Assembly: GCF_029168945.1 (NCBI RefSeq)
Contig: NC_083604.1
Location: 5,572,812 to 5,636,811 of the forward strand
Reading direction: 5' to 3'
From: Cannabis sativa
Taxonomy: Eukaryota > Streptophyta > Magnoliopsida > Rosales > Cannabaceae
Length of the DNA stretch: 64,000 nt
Part shown: one piece after another, positions 21,840 to 35,653 of the stretch
Numbering within the stretch: the first letter of the stretch is position 1
Layout of the letters: each line of letters starts with the position of its first letter
Made by a program: the position numbers and the translations under genes
Notes under the pieces: generated by a model
The model's database searches: none
What the model was told of the DNA's origin: nothing
The model's input: the letters and a program-made list of their open reading frames with translations, nothing else

Positions 21840-23599
21840 TTTGATTGATTTTTGTAATATAGCCCTCCTTTTTTCCGATATTTTTTTTATTTATAAAGAT
21901 TTTCAACACACTTGATATCATGTGCAAAGTAAAAGTGGAATACATTAATTCTTACTTCGAATTTATTTAATAACCTGTTTACAATTAGACTATTTTGAAT
22001 ATTCCTCTATAATTACTATGAGTTATTTAGTAAATATGAAGTTTTCAGCCAAACCAATAATGTGGGTTGATGACAATAGAAAGAATATATACAGTGTGAA
22101 TGATTATAATAAATATATATATATATATTTTGAAGAGAGAAAAACTTTTATTTCACCAAAACAGGCCAATCCCCAATCCAAGATTAATTACAAAAATGAG
22201 AAAGATTAATTGAAGAAGTGTTTTGGTCTCGATAGCTAATATAATATCTCTACATTAATTAAAAATATGTATATATATAATTTCATAAAAATTCAACAAC
22301 AAAATAAATACTCAATCATGAAGTCTTAGAAGCTGAGTCCAAAATTGTCACTGAAAAACAATAATCTCCATAGAGTAACCTAAAACCGATGAAGATCAAA
22401 GAACATTTACTTATAATGAATATAATTAGAGTATTGTTATTAGCACAATCTTATCAATATTTATTAATTTTTTATAATAATTATTAAATTGAATATGTGT
22501 AATCTAATATTTAATTATATATTTCTCTTTTTTTTTTTTTTTGAGAAAAATGAAAATTTCCATTAATTACATTAATACAACAATATTTTACAACATTTTT
22601 TCTTAAATAATGCAGAATCGAAAAGTTAGGCCATCTAAGTTTGTAAAGAAAAATGTTCCTTTGTTCCTTTATATAAATATATATATATATATACATATAT
22701 ATCCAGCTGTTGAAAAATGCCTTTCTATACTATAGCTTCTTTTTTTTCCCTTTTCTTAAAGCATCAATAATTATATATCTTCTTAACTTGGTATTCTTTC
22801 TTTCTTGACATGGAAAACCAGAATCTCTTCTCTCCACAGCCAAATAAATAACTCTCATAATAAATAAATAAATAAATAAAAATATATGTATGGAATAAAA
22901 GCACAAGGCACATGAGATGTTCTTGAAAAGCCAAGCAAAGAAATTTAGACTGTTCTCTTCTCTTTTTTTTTTTATTATTTTTTATTTTGAAAACCAAATA
23001 AACCCTTTTCGCCAGTTGTCCTATCATTATTAATTAATAATTAACAATTTTTTTAACTTCATCAAATAATTATTAGTTGATCAATCAATGCAATATTTTT
23101 TTTTTTTTTGAAGGGATCAATCAATACAATTAAGAGATTATATATAAATATTAGGAAAACTGTTCAATTAAAATAAAAACTTTCATTTATTTATTTAATT
23201 ACTTCCCTACATAGCATTGAAACTTGTTATTTTGTCATGCATGCATGTAATCCAAATCATTTGAAAATAAATAAATAAATAAATATGGTATGATATTTGT
23301 TCATTAGTGGGCCGGCGTGGCTTTCCAATTATCTTATTATTTCAAAATTATTCTTTTATTATTGATTTTGACTGTTTCATTATCAAATAGAGCTTATATA
23401 TGTATTTCTTATATTAATTATACATATCAATATCAGTAGGAATTAATGTCCAAGAAGAATATAAATTAACATTTTTCTGAATTTTAAAACTTAAAGCATT
23501 TTTACATAAATATGTAAAAAAAAAAAGTGCAAGAGAATGTTGTACCACTTAAAACATTGTTCGATCAGAGAAGAGACATAAAGATTTTTTCTTCTACTA
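21840..23599. other. Gene-free A+T-rich stretch
   Basis: No gene is recognised. It contains AT dinucleotide runs (about 22676-22700), AAAT runs (about 22858-22882) and several poly-T tracts. Confidence 0.55.
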
Positions 23600-24521
23600 A
23601 GGGAAGACACATAAAGTTTATAATCTGCATTAAGCTGGGTAGAGCTGGGCCTCGGCTATCCCTTAATTATTTATCATTTTTGTGGGTATATAGAGCTACT
23701 ATTGAGGAAGCAAAAGGGTTTTGGAAGTGCCTTAATTAATTTTGTACTTAGTCAGGTTAACGGATAAACAAGATTAACACTTCTAATTTCTTTAATAAGA
23801 ATATTAGTGAGGGTATGAGGAGAGGTATTAAAGAGGTTTCGGGTATTGATGGACCTAACGGTAACAAAAATTATCTAGGGCTCCCCCTTTTTAGGTCTTG
23901 TCACAAAGATATAGGCTTAAACTTCTGGATAATTTGGTTGCAAAACTCTAAGGTTGGAAAACTCTGTTAAAAGTGGGTCGAACAGCTCTGATTAAATATG
24001 TGGGTCTTGCTCTTCTGGTGTACTATATCCAAACTACTAAACTCCAAAAAACTTATTTCCAAAGTTAATGGTATAGTTAGGGACTTTCCGTGGGGTTGTG
24101 AAAAAGATTATCGTGACCTTTATTTGAAGTCGTGGGATAAAATTTGTCTACCCAAGTCTCGTGGTGGTTTGGGTTTTAGAAAATGAAACAAGCTTTTCTT
24201 TCCAAATAGGGTTGGCAAATGATCAATGAAAACCAATCTTTATGTTGCAGAGTGTTGATTGCCAAATACCTTAAATGCAAAACAGTTTATGAAGTGTTCT
24301 TCCAAGAGTTCGAATTCCTGGTTCTGGAAAAATGTCATCAAAAAGCTAGAGAGATTTGAAAAAAGAGTGCCTTTAAGGTCACTGGTGAGAAAGATGTGAA
24401 TATCTAGAAGGACTCGTATGTGGGTGATCCATGGTGAGGATGTCCCCGTCCTTCGGGGAACTCGCCTGCGGACATTGTAAAGGTGGTAGACCTGTTACAA
24501 GGAAACATGGACTAGGATCTA
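23600..24521 (+). pseudogene. LINE (L1-type) reverse-transcriptase fragment A
   Basis: The plus-strand frames give, in pieces, LGRAGPRLSLNYLSF, ATIEEAKGFWKCLN, NKNYLGLPLFRSCHKD, KLISKVNGIVRDFPWGCEKD, LYLKSWDKICLPKSRGGLGF and VVDLLQGNMD. This is the C-terminal half of plant L1 reverse transcriptase and its connection region, in the right order. The frame changes several times and stops interrupt it; the usual FADD catalytic segment is garbled. The right edge is cut by the LTR at 24522. It is dead and truncated at both ends. Confidence 0.75.
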
Positions 24522-26766
24522 TGTTAGAGTTTATGCCCTAAAAGCAAGTATTTAATGGATAATATATTATAAAATATATGAAATACAATTATAAGATAAA
24601 TGAATACATTAATTATAGAAGTATATTTAGTAAATATCTAAAAATTTCTTATTCATATAGAGATGGTATAATTTTGTAAGATCGTACAAGAGAATTATTA
24701 AGATTATACAATATGAATAAAACAAGTCGATAGTGTATTACAGTAATGAATCTTAATATGAAATTACTAAGTACGGTTTACTATGCAATATATCTAGTGC
24801 GTGTGATTTTGATTCGAATCACATATGTGGATAGACATGTAGTAAAGGTACTATGTATAATTTGATTATACATGACTGGACCGATATGTAATAACATCTT
24901 TCATCAACGTGACGTTTACCATGAAATAGTTACTCATATCACAACAATGATCATTATAGTAGATTAGTCTAAATTCTAAGTATACATGAACTTCTATTTA
25001 TGTTCATTCAGTTCTTTGAATATTCACTTGTTAAAATTTCTCAATGAATATGATTCTTACAACTTCTGTTTTGCGAGCTTAATAACATGAGTGGCTATGA
25101 ACATGTCATACAATAAAATAGTAATTAGATTAACTGTTCACATTGAATTAATGGTACATAAAGAATCAAGAGATAATTAGAAGGGTAAAATAGTAATTTT
25201 GACCAACTCTAATTATGAACTAATAATTGGAGGTGAACTACTTATATTGATTACAGCAATGAACTACAAGTAAGAATTCTGTAAATATAATTTTATATTG
25301 TCAAAAAGTGCAATTCTATATTTAAAGTAGAATAATAATGAAATTAATAAATCGGATTATTCTATTAAAGAGTTCAATAATAATCAAGAGTTTATTGGAG
25401 CTTTAAAATATATAGGTTCATGGTCCCTAAATCACATTTATACAATATTGTAGTGAAGGTTTGACTTGATGAACAAATGGAGAAATAATTAATTTCAATG
25501 AGAAATAATTTTTATGGATAAAATAGTAATTTTGTATAAATTATTATTTTAAATAATTATATCAATTATGAATTGAATAATTAAAGTAATATTTAACTAT
25601 TTAATTTTATTTGATGAAACTATATTGATTAGTTAAATATAATATATTTCTTAAATAATATTAGAGAGAGAAAATTTTATTTTAGTGTAAAATAATAATT
25701 ATTTTAGTCATAATGAAATAAGAGATTAATGAGAATTAAGCAGTTATTATTTGTTTCAAAATAAATAATAAATCTTATTTGTGACAAAATTAAAAAATTA
25801 ATTTTTGGCTTTAAAATATAGCTTACACGTGTAGGTAGGGGTGTGCATAAATCGATCCAATCCAATGAGAACCGACTGATCCAATTACAACCGATCGCCA
25901 AATATTGGATATCCAATTGTGATCGGATCGAATTGGATGTTATTTTTAAATATTCAATTGGATCGGATCGGATGGTGGATGGGGTGTCTAAAAATCCAAT
26001 ACATCCAACATCCAATCGAACTAATTAGTATTTTCATTTAGTTTGGATGAGTAATTAGATTTTATATTGCTATACGTCAAATCTATATGTATATATGAAA
26101 ATTAACATTAAAGTTTTACTTTTTTTTCTTGGATTGGATGGATCCAGTCCAATTCAATACATACTGGATCTAAAATATTGGATGGATCCGATCCGATCCA
26201 AAAAATACTAGGTCTAAAATATTAGATAAACCCAAATTAAACAAATAAATATATATGAAATACATCCAATGGATAAAACCGATCCAATCCAACATCCAAT
26301 GGATGTGGGATCGATTGGATGACAAAATTAATTGGATCGGATCGGATAGTAAAATCTAACATCCAATATATGATTGGATCGGATCTGGATAGGCCTAAAA
26401 ACATTGGATGTGATCCAATGAACACCCCTACGTGTAGGGCTAAGCCCCACATGTGTAGAGTGACATATAAAAATTTAGTTATTTTATTTTCATTATTTTA
26501 TTTAATAAGATAAATCAAAATAAATTGTAATTATTTTTTTAATTATTTGAATTAGATATATTATAAAATAATGTATTTAGAATTAAAAGATGATATAAAA
26601 TAAAATGACTTATTTCAGTTATTTAGTTATATGATATTTATTTCTAAATTAAATTTTGAATTTCAAATTAAAATAAATATTATCTTTTTATTTATAGGAT
26701 TAAAAAAAGTTTTAAAATTTGTGCACAACTTTCTAATTCTAGAATTAATACTTAAAAGAACCAACA
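24522..26766 (+). repeat. Probable solo Copia-lineage LTR
   Basis: It starts TGTTAGAGTTTATGCCCTAA, closely resembling the LTR start of the element at 33762 (TGTTGGGTTTTATGCCCTAA). It ends CCAACA directly against a second, inverted LTR. It is non-coding. Without the nested hAT element (25836-26430 plus one TSD) it is about 1.64 kb. No convincing 5-bp duplication: the left flank is ATCTA, and the right flank TTCAA does not match. No internal region or partner LTR in the same orientation is found. Confidence 0.55.
25836..26430. mobile_element. Non-autonomous hAT element with 8-bp TSD
   Basis: Termini TAGGGGTGTGCAT and, reversed, TAGGGGTGTTCAT. A perfect 8-bp duplication CGTGTAGG flanks it (25828-25835 and 26431-26438). 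Both the TSD length and the TAGNG end fit hAT. The interior is built of GGATCGGATCGGAT / ATCCAATCC words in both orientations. It has no transposase. It sits inside the LTR at 24522-26766. A relative is at 55174-55904. Confidence 0.85.
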
Positions 26767-27196
26767 TTCAATCTGTTAGGAAAGTCAGGATTCTATAATG
26801 GTAGATCATGTTTCCAGTAATCCACATTATTAGATTTCTAAAACAAAAGTTGTAAGAATCTTCTTCTCTGAAAAATTTTAACGAGTGAATCAAAAAAATT
26901 AATAACATGAACAAGAGTTCATGATTATTTAGGATTTAGGTCAATCTACTATTTATCATCATTATGGTATAAATTAAGTTTTTATAGTAAACGACATGTT
27001 AGATAACTATAACTTTATTCATATTGGTCATTGTCATATATAATCTTTATTATATATAACACATTCACTTTGATGTCATTCTACATTGGTAATTCGAATC
27101 GAGATTACTTGCACCGAAGAATGGGCATCAGTGAATCGTACTAGTAACCATTGATCAAAGATTTTATAACTTTAATATGTTGCTGAATATTTTATT
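26767..27196 (-). repeat. Inverted Copia-lineage LTR, part 1 (split by Gypsy)
   Basis: Read on the minus strand, this is homologous to the solo LTR at 24522: for example CATGAACTCTTGTTCATGTT, then CGTTAAAATTT, then GATTCTTACAACTTTTGTTTT against CTTACAACTTCTGTTTT there. It continues across the Gypsy insertion to 46985-47188, where the LTR begins. The far end stops exactly where the other LTR ends (26766). Confidence 0.55.
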
Positions 27197-29459
27197 TGTA
27201 ACGCCCTAAATAATTAGGCACGCTACCCAAAACTATTATGAAACCCTAATCCCCTAACCGGGATTACTAATTAAAAATAGCGCAGAATTTAAACTTTTAT
27301 ATTAAACAGACTGAAAATAAACTTGTAATATATTTAAACTTTTCAAACATAGTTGGGATCCCAAAAATATTTACAAAATTATTACAAGTTATTTCTTACT
27401 AGCCGGCCTAAGCGGCAAAACAGAATACAAAAGTCAACACTGTTAGACCCATAACCCGCTTGGTCTGAAGTGGCGTGAACATGTACATTCTTCGTCCTGC
27501 TCCTGAAAACTCATGGCAGATCAGCTAATGCCTTACCCTTTCCTGCACAGTAGAGCACCCGTGAGCCAAGCCCAGCAAGACAGTATAAATCACAATAAAT
27601 ATAATATGCTCATTTACATATGTCTGTATAGCACAGACCTAATCACTATATCAACATGCCCATTTATGTCTACGTGGCGTAGACCTATGTGTTACGCTCA
27701 CACATCTAATTAAATCTACGTGACGTAGAACCACGTGTTGCTCTCACACGTCTAAATACATTAAGGCCTTAGAAGTGGTTCATCTCGGTTATGTGTACCG
27801 AGTCCAACCTAATTATGCCTTGAGCGCATAATCCTTAAATTTCATTTCAATTAACATGGCATGACATTTATACACATATTTCACTAGGGTAATAACCCTA
27901 GGCTAACAAACCGTTCCTATTAGGGTAATAACCCTAATCCCGGTTACCATAACTCACATATATCATATTCAACATAAGCGCCACTGCGCATACTCTACGT
28001 GCAAACCACTGTCTTACCTGTTGTCCAGCTATAGAAGGAGATTCCAAATCCCCGGGTGCTCCTGATCAGGTGCCGGTAATCCTAGTCACACAAATCCGGG
28101 ATAATTCATACTTAGGGTTAACCCCTGACTTTTAACTCAAAAAAAATTCAAGCATGGCATTTACAATACAGATAATCACATAGAGCTCGAAAAGAGCTTT
28201 CCAACGGTATAAAGAACGTCCCAAACGGAGTCCCGAGTCAAAAGTTATGGCCAAAACAAAATCAGGAAAAAGATGGCTCACTGCCAGGTTTTATGGCCGC
28301 GGCGACCATAGATCTGGCCGCGGCCACTGGGTTCGAAAAACCCAGAAAACCAGATTTTAAGGTCTAAACATGCCCACTTTACCATATAATCGAACCTCAA
28401 CCAAAACAGGGAGTAAAACACAATTTCATGCTTAAATTCATCACAGAATATGCATCCCAAACATAAGATTAACAACCCTCAAGTCAAGCTCAACACTTGA
28501 GCAAAATTCAACCTAGAATTCAAGTCCATAACCTTGAACATCAAAACCCCAAAACACAAACTCAAGAACAACACTAAAATCAGAGCTGCAAACTCAACCA
28601 ATAACTCACATTCCATGCTCAATAAACCTACATCACAACTAAATTATGCTTTACACACTCTATTCACCAAGATCAACATCAAAATCAAGAACATGCAATT
28701 CACAACATCACAACCATTTTCATGCTCTTCTAACAACAAAAATCAGCAAACTTTAATTAGAAATAAAGCTGAGAAAACTACCTTAAACTCAATCCAAAAG
28801 CAAGCTCAAAATTCCACAATTGCAAAGCTTTGATTCCACACCAACTTCAAGCAATTCTCCAAACAAATTTTGAAAAATCAAGAGGTTTTGGAAGAGAGAA
28901 AGAGGGTCGGATGAGAGAGAGAATAACACCAGAAAATTCATCTTATTTTCCTTAAAATCATTCTTTTATTAAACATAAATTAAGGGTCTAAAAGACCATT
29001 TTGCCCCTAGGGCCAAATAACATTCACTTAGGCATGCAAGGGCAAAAAAATAACATTTACACACCAATTCAAACCCAATTAAATTTCAGATTTCTCATTA
29101 TCAAATAAAATGCCAATTAATTCAATCTAATTTTCATTTCGGGCCCGAACCCGGTTCGGCCCGAAATACCCGGTTGTGACTATACCGCGCCAACCTGTCA
29201 GAACACACCTGAAAAGACAACACAGGCATACTATATAATAATATAGTTCTATTAAGCACATAATTAAATTAATTTCATCAATTTACCCTTCTCGGGTCAT
29301 AATTACCAAAATGCCCCTGGCTCACCAACGGGGTCTTAACATGTTAAAATTTCATATAATTTCACATATATTGAACTATATAATAATATAATTCCTCAAT
29401 TAACTCATAATTATCTAGTTAGGGTTTTGCTAATCCTTTTCTTAATCCCGGGTATTACA
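27197..29459 (-). repeat. Gypsy 3' LTR
   Basis: 2263 bp, TG...CA. It contains short open frames (27513-27713, 28278-28475, 28534-28833) that recur in the other LTR and show no family similarity, so I do not call them genes. The segment GGCCGCGG...CCGCGGCC near 28297-28327 is a G+C-rich inverted repeat. Confidence 0.93.
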
Positions 29460-29494
29460 ATTACCCCCTCCTTATAGAAATTTCGTCCCAAAAT

Positions 29495-32400
29495 TTACCT
29501 GAACAACTCCGGATATTTCTGCTGCATATCCGTCTCGAGCTCCCAGGTTGCCTCTTCTACTTTACTGTTCCTCCACAGTACTTTCACCAGTGCCACAGTC
29601 TTGCTTCTCAAGACTTTCTCTCTTCTATCAAGTATCTGCACTGGTTGTTCCTCGTATGACAAATCTGACTGAAGTTCTAACGCTTCATAACTCAGGACAT
29701 GGGACGAGTCCGAGACATACTTCCGAAGCATTGAAACTTGAAACACATTATGTACAGCTGCCAGCGCTGGGGGCATAGCCAACCTGTACGCTACTTGCCC
29801 TATCCTCTCAAGGATTTCGAAAGGTCCAATGAACCTCGGGCTAAGCTTTCCTTTCTTCCCAAAGCGCTTTACGCCTTTTATCGGAGATATTCGGAGAAAT
29901 ACCATGTCCCCGACCTGAAAATCAATGTCTCGACGCTTTGGATCGGCATAACTCTTTTGCCTACTCTGAGCCGCGAGCATTCGCGCTCTAATTTTGTTAA
30001 CTGCCTCACTTGTTTTCTGAACAGATTCGGGACCCAAGAACTTTCTTTCACCTACTTCATCCCAGTGAATAGGTGATCTACATTTTCTTCCATATAAAAG
30101 TTCATAGGGAGCCATCCCGATTGTTGCCTGATAGCTGTTATTATAAGAAAACTCGATCAGGGGAAGGTACTTTACCCATGATCCTTCAAAGTCAAGCACA
30201 CATGCCCGTAGCATGTCCTCTAAAATCTGAATGGTCCTCTCGGATTGCCCATCCGTCTGAGGATGAAAAGCTGTGCTGAACTTTAACTGAGTTCCCATAG
30301 CTCGATGCAGACTTTCCCAGAATCTTGATGTAAACTTCGGATCTCTATCCGACACAATGGACTTTGGGACACCATGCAGACGAACAATTTCTCTAACATA
30401 TAACTCAGCATACTGATCAATGGAGAAATTCGTCCGAACAGGTAAAAAGTGAGCAGACTTTGTAAACCTGTCTACTATGACCCACACAGAGTCAAACTGT
30501 CCCGTGGTTCTAGGCATACCTACCACGAAGTCCATAGCTATATCTTCCCATTTCCATTCTGGTATTTTCAGCGGCTGCAGCAACCCTGCAGGTCGCTGGT
30601 GTTCAGCTTTTACTTGCTGACACGTAAGGCACTTTGCAACATACTCAGCGATGTCATTCTTCATGCTTGGCCACCAAAACATGGCTTTCAGGTCTTGGTA
30701 CATCTTTGTCGACCCTGGATGAACTGAATAAGGAGTCGTGTGAGACTCATCCATGATCTCTTTCTTGATGTTCTCATCCATAGGCACACAAACTCGATTC
30801 CCAAATCTCAACATTCCCGTTTCATCTACTGAAAAATCACTAGCCTTCCCAGCCGAAACCCTAGCTCGGGTTTTTATCAATTCTGAATCTTGCTTTTGCG
30901 CTTCTTTAATTCTCTCAAGAAGAGTGGATTGCAGGGTAATATTAGCCAATTGCCCCACAACCAGCTCAATTTGAGCTCGAGTCATTTCATTTGCTAGCTG
31001 TTGAGGGATTTGCTTCATAGAATTCAATTGACTCTGACCTTTTCTACTCAGGGCATCAGCAACCACGTTGGCTTTACCAGGGTGATAAAGGATCTCACAA
31101 TCATAATCCTTCACCAATTCTAGCCAACGCCTCTGCCTCATATTCAAATCTTTCTGGGTGAAGAAATATTTCAGACTTTTATGATCAGTGTATATCTCAC
31201 ATTTCTCGCCATAAAGGTAATGCCGCCAAATCTTTAGCGCAAATACCACTGTTGCGAGTTCTAAATCGTGAGTAGGGTACCTCTGCTCGTACTCCTTTAA
31301 CTGCCGAGAAGCATACGCTATTACCCTCCCAGCCTGCATAAGCACACAGCCGAGACCCTGTCTCGAGGCATCACAATATACTACAAACTTTTCCTTATCT
31401 GAAGGAAGAGTTAGTACAGGAGCGGTAATCAAGCGTTGCTTTAACTCCAGGAAATTTTTCTCACACCGATCAGTCCAAACAAATTTCTGATTCTTCCGGG
31501 TCAGCTCCGTTAAGGGCACAGCAATCTTTGAAAAACTCTCAACGAACCGACGGTAATAACCAGCCAAACCCAGAAAACTTCTAACCTCTGTAGCCGATTT
31601 TGGTACTGGCCAATCCCGAACAGCTTCAATTTTGGCCGGATCCACCATAATCCCATCTTTATCCACTATGTGCCCCAAGAATGAGACACGGGATAACCAG
31701 AATTCACACTTTTTGAACTTAGCATAAAGCTTGTGATCCCGTAACCTTTGCAAAACCGCTCTGAGATGCAACTCATGCTCTTCTTCTGTCTCAGAGTACA
31801 CCAAAATGTCGTCAATAAATACAATCACGAACCTATCCAGATAATCCTTGAACACTCGGTTCATCAAATCCATGAATGCTGCCGGGGCATTAGTGAGTCC
31901 AAAAGACATCACAAGAAATTCATAGTGTCCATAACGAGTACGGAACGCAGTTTTCGGGATATCTTCCTCTCGAATTCTCAGCTGATGATAGCCTGAGCGA
32001 AGATCGATCTTGGAAAAAACCGTCTTCCCCTTCAGTTGATCAAACAGATCATCAATTCGAGGTAAAGGATACTTGTTCTTAATGGTAAGCTTGTTCAACT
32101 CCCGGTAGTCAATACACATTCGCAGGGTTCCGTCTTTCTTCTTCACAAAAAAAACCGGAGCACCCCAAGGTGAGTAACTCGGTCTGATGAATCCCAGATT
32201 TAGTAACTCTTGCAATTGTATCTTCAATTCCTTCAACTCAGCTGGAGCCATTCGGTACGGTGACTTAGACACTGGATCCACTCCCGGAGCCAGTTCAATA
32301 ACAAATTCAATCTCCCGGACAGGTGGCAATCCCGGCAAATCTTCTGGAAAGACATCAAGGAACTCACATACCAATTTCGTACTCTCAGGCCCTGATGTTA

Positions 32401-33756
32401 CAGGTTGGCTAGTGTCCACTGCAGTGACTATGAACCCTAGACAACCTCTACCCATCAGGTCTTTAGCTTTCAACAACGATATTCTCGGTATGCGCGCCCC
32501 CTGAACTTTACCCACGAACACCGCTGGGTTAGCACTCTCGGGCTCAAACACCACCATCTTCCGTTTACAATCAATCATTGCTCCATATTTAGACAGAAAA
32601 TCCATTCCCAGGATTATGTCAAAATCAGATAATTGCAGTTCAATTAGATTGGCGGTCAATTCACAACCGTCAATCCAAAAACACAAGGACCGAATCCACC
32701 TTGTGGATACTATCAGGTCTCCCGAGGGTAACAGGGTTCCAAACCCCGAAGCATAAATATCACATGGCTTATGTAAACTTTCTATCACCCTACTCGATAC
32801 ATATGAATGAGTAGCTCCCGAATCAAATAACACAGTATAAGCACAACCATTAATAGATAACTGACCTGTCACAACTGACGGACTAGCATCAGCATCTGCC
32901 TGAGTTATAGTGAAAAGTCGCCCCGGGTTCTGAGCAACATTCTTCTTAGGCTCTTCTTTCCTGGCTTGGGGACAATCTCTGATAAAGTGGCCCACCATGC
33001 CACACTGGAAACATGCCTTGGCTCGGCACTCACCAGGATGATGCTTCTTGCATTTAGGACATTCTGGATATGATCGAAATGAGGACCCGCGACCCTGACG
33101 GCCACCTCTGTTTCCCCGAAATTTTCTATTTCCCCCTGACGCTCCAGAAGCCTCAGCCTTCCGCTTGTGCTCAGGGTTGCTACTGTCGATCCCCTTACTG
33201 ACGTTACCACCAGCAGGAGGGTTTGATGCCATGGCGGCATCCTTTGCAGCCTGCTCCTTCATTACCTGCTGCTCAGCCTCTTCAGCAATTAAGGCCAAGT
33301 CTACCACTCTCTTATACAGAGTGTCATGGGATGTGGTAATTTTCAAGTCTCGACTGATTGTAGCATTCAGTCCTCGAACATACTTCTGCTTTCTGGTGAA
33401 ATCTGTAGGCACCAGATCACCAGCAAATTTAGATAACCGATCGAATTCCAGAGTATACTCGGCCACAGACATTTTCCCCTGAGTCAACTTCACAAAATCT
33501 TCTTGGTGTGAAGTCCTTACAGCCACATTATAAAACTTTTCCTCAAAAAGTTTCTTAAATTCATCCCATGTCATCACACTGACATCCCGGGTTTGATTCA
33601 CTATGTCCCACCAGACGCGGGCATGATCTTGAAACATAAAGGCCGCACAATTTACTCTCTCAGTTCCCGTCACCCCCATATTATCGAGGATACGGGTAAC
33701 AGTGCTCATCCACTGATCGGCCTTAATAATATCAATACCTCCCAGAAAAGCTGGAG
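29495..33756 (-). CDS. Gypsy gag-pol polyprotein, main part (C-terminal 1420 residues)
   Basis: It continues in frame from the amino-terminal piece at 44066-44393; the intervening element plus one TSD copy account exactly for the break, giving 1529 residues in the original ORF. Residue numbers here count from the Met at 33709. Order: gag ([20 protein letters not shown]); CCHC knuckle [14 protein letters not shown] near 233; protease [11 protein letters not shown] near 295; reverse transcriptase with [12 protein letters not shown] and the FIDD catalytic box near 630; RNase [11 protein letters not shown] near 776; integrase HHCC finger ([18 protein letters not shown]) near 1010; DDE core starting [13 protein letters not shown] near 1055; a C-terminal block ending [18 protein letters not shown], a chromodomain-like feature of Tekay elements. 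No stop or frameshift is seen. Confidence 0.93.
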
Positions 33757-33761
33757 GTTGC

Positions 33762-35653
33762 TGTTGGGTTTTATGCCCTAAATAAAACTCATTTCAATAT
33801 AATCAGATTTACTTATTAATATAGATCAGAAATAACATTTAATGTTGCATGGTTCACATGATTTATTTCATGATTATATGTACATAATGTATAAATTCAT
33901 CTGAAACCCTTTTCACATACTTGATCCTGTTTATTGTGCCGTCAACACATTGGAAAGTAAACATGACTATGTGAATAAAGTTTCCTAGATTTATCAGACA
34001 CAGGGTTTTACTGATATGATAATCTACAACAAGAGTTTACTTGCATTTGGAGAAGTGCTATGTTCTTTCCAGAGCATTGGTTAAAGTAAAGCTCAGGTTG
34101 GATGCATGGAGTATGCATCGGAAGGGACCGATATTGAACTTTGACTTAGATTTATTAAACTTACCGTAATATCTATTCAAGTCAATATCGCCTAGTTGAT
34201 CCTAGATCAAATGATCTTAATCCTGTTATGATTAGGCTCAATCTTGAAAGGCTATTCGTGTTCTTTGATTTGTTAGTTAAGCCTACTTTTAGGTCAGGGT
34301 GATACGTACATTTTGGGAACACGGTAGTTCAATTGAGTGGGAGCGCTATCATAAACATGGAATCTATAGCTTCTATCTGGCGAATAGTAAGCAAAGGATG
34401 ATCTCCTTCGAGCTTAACCAAACGAACATAAATGGTGGAGTACTCATTTCACATAAGCTGAAATATCATTTATACGGGGTCAAGTGTTTTAAGGAATAAA
34501 TACATTGTAGGGTGTAACGGTAATTTAATCCCTTTACAGTGTAGATCATTCATATAGAGGATCATTGATCAAATTAGGATTATAACAATGGATAACTAAT
34601 GATGTGTCTATATGGTGGAACATATAGAGCATTCTATATACTGAGAGTGCAATTCTAAGTTCTATGCGTGGATTCAACGAAGAATTAATAAGTTAGTGAA
34701 TTTTAGTGTTAAATTCTTGATCTACTTATTGGAAGCTCGGTTATATAGACCCATGGTCCCCCCACTAGTTGAGATAATATTGCTTGTAAGACTCATGTAA
34801 TTGGTTTTGATTAATCAATTATAATTCTCAAATTAGACTATGTCTATTTGTGAATTTTTCACTAAGTAAGGGCGAAATTGTAAAGAAAGAGTTTATAGGG
34901 GCATATTTGTTAATTATGATACTTTGTATGGTTCAATTAATAAATATGATAAATGACAATATTATTTAATAATTATTTATAGTTATTAAATAGTTAGAAT
35001 TGGCATTTAAATGGTTGAATTAGGAAATTGGCATTTTTGAGAAAATCAGATACAAAAGGTGTTAAAATTGCAAAATTGCAAAAAGCAAGGCCCAATCCAC
35101 TAAGTTTAGGGCCAGCCACTTTTGTAGGAAATTTAAACTGATTTTTTCATTATTTTAATGCCATATAATTCAAATCTAACCCTAGTAGGAATGCTATAAA
35201 TAGATAGTGAAGGCTTCAGGAAAATTACACTTTTCTTCTGACTTTTTCTATTCGAAAACTGAGCCTTCTCTCTCCCTATCTTTAGCTGACCACTCTCTCT
35301 CTTCTTCCTTAGAATTTCGAAATCCTTAGTGATTTGAGTAGTGCCCACACACATCAAGTGATACCTCAATCATAGTGAGGAAGATCGTGAAGAAAGATCA
35401 TCAGCAAAGGAGCTTCAAAGATCAAAGATTCGAGAGAAAGAGATCCAGGTTCGGATATTGATAATGCTCGCTACGTAAAGGAATCAAGGGCTAGATATCC
35501 GAACGGAAGGAGTCATTATATTCCGCTGCACCCAATGTAAGGTTTCTTAAACTTTATATGTGTTTATTTCATCGTTTTAGAAAGTTCATATTTAGGATGT
35601 TAATAAACATACTTGTGAGTAGATCTAAGATCCTGGTAAAATAATTTCCAACA
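33762..35653 (+). repeat. Nested element 5' LTR
   Basis: 1892 bp. Compared by eye with 42174-44065, about a dozen small differences are seen, mostly clustered near 34007-34015 and 35250-35510, several of them CG versus TG/CA changes that suggest methylation-linked decay. It contains a 66-codon open frame (34299-34499) also present in the other LTR; no family is recognised. Confidence 0.92.

Noticed and set aside
22018..22209. 63-codon plus-strand frame
   Set aside because: A+T-driven open frame containing TA repeats; no recognisable protein features.
27513..28833. Short open frames in the left Gypsy LTR (also at 45039-46358)
   Set aside because: They occur only because the LTR is duplicated, show no recognisable domain, and lie in non-coding LTR sequence.
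34299..34499. 66-codon frame in the nested element LTR (copy at 42710-42910)
   Set aside because: Perfectly explained by LTR duplication; no family similarity, so not called a gene.
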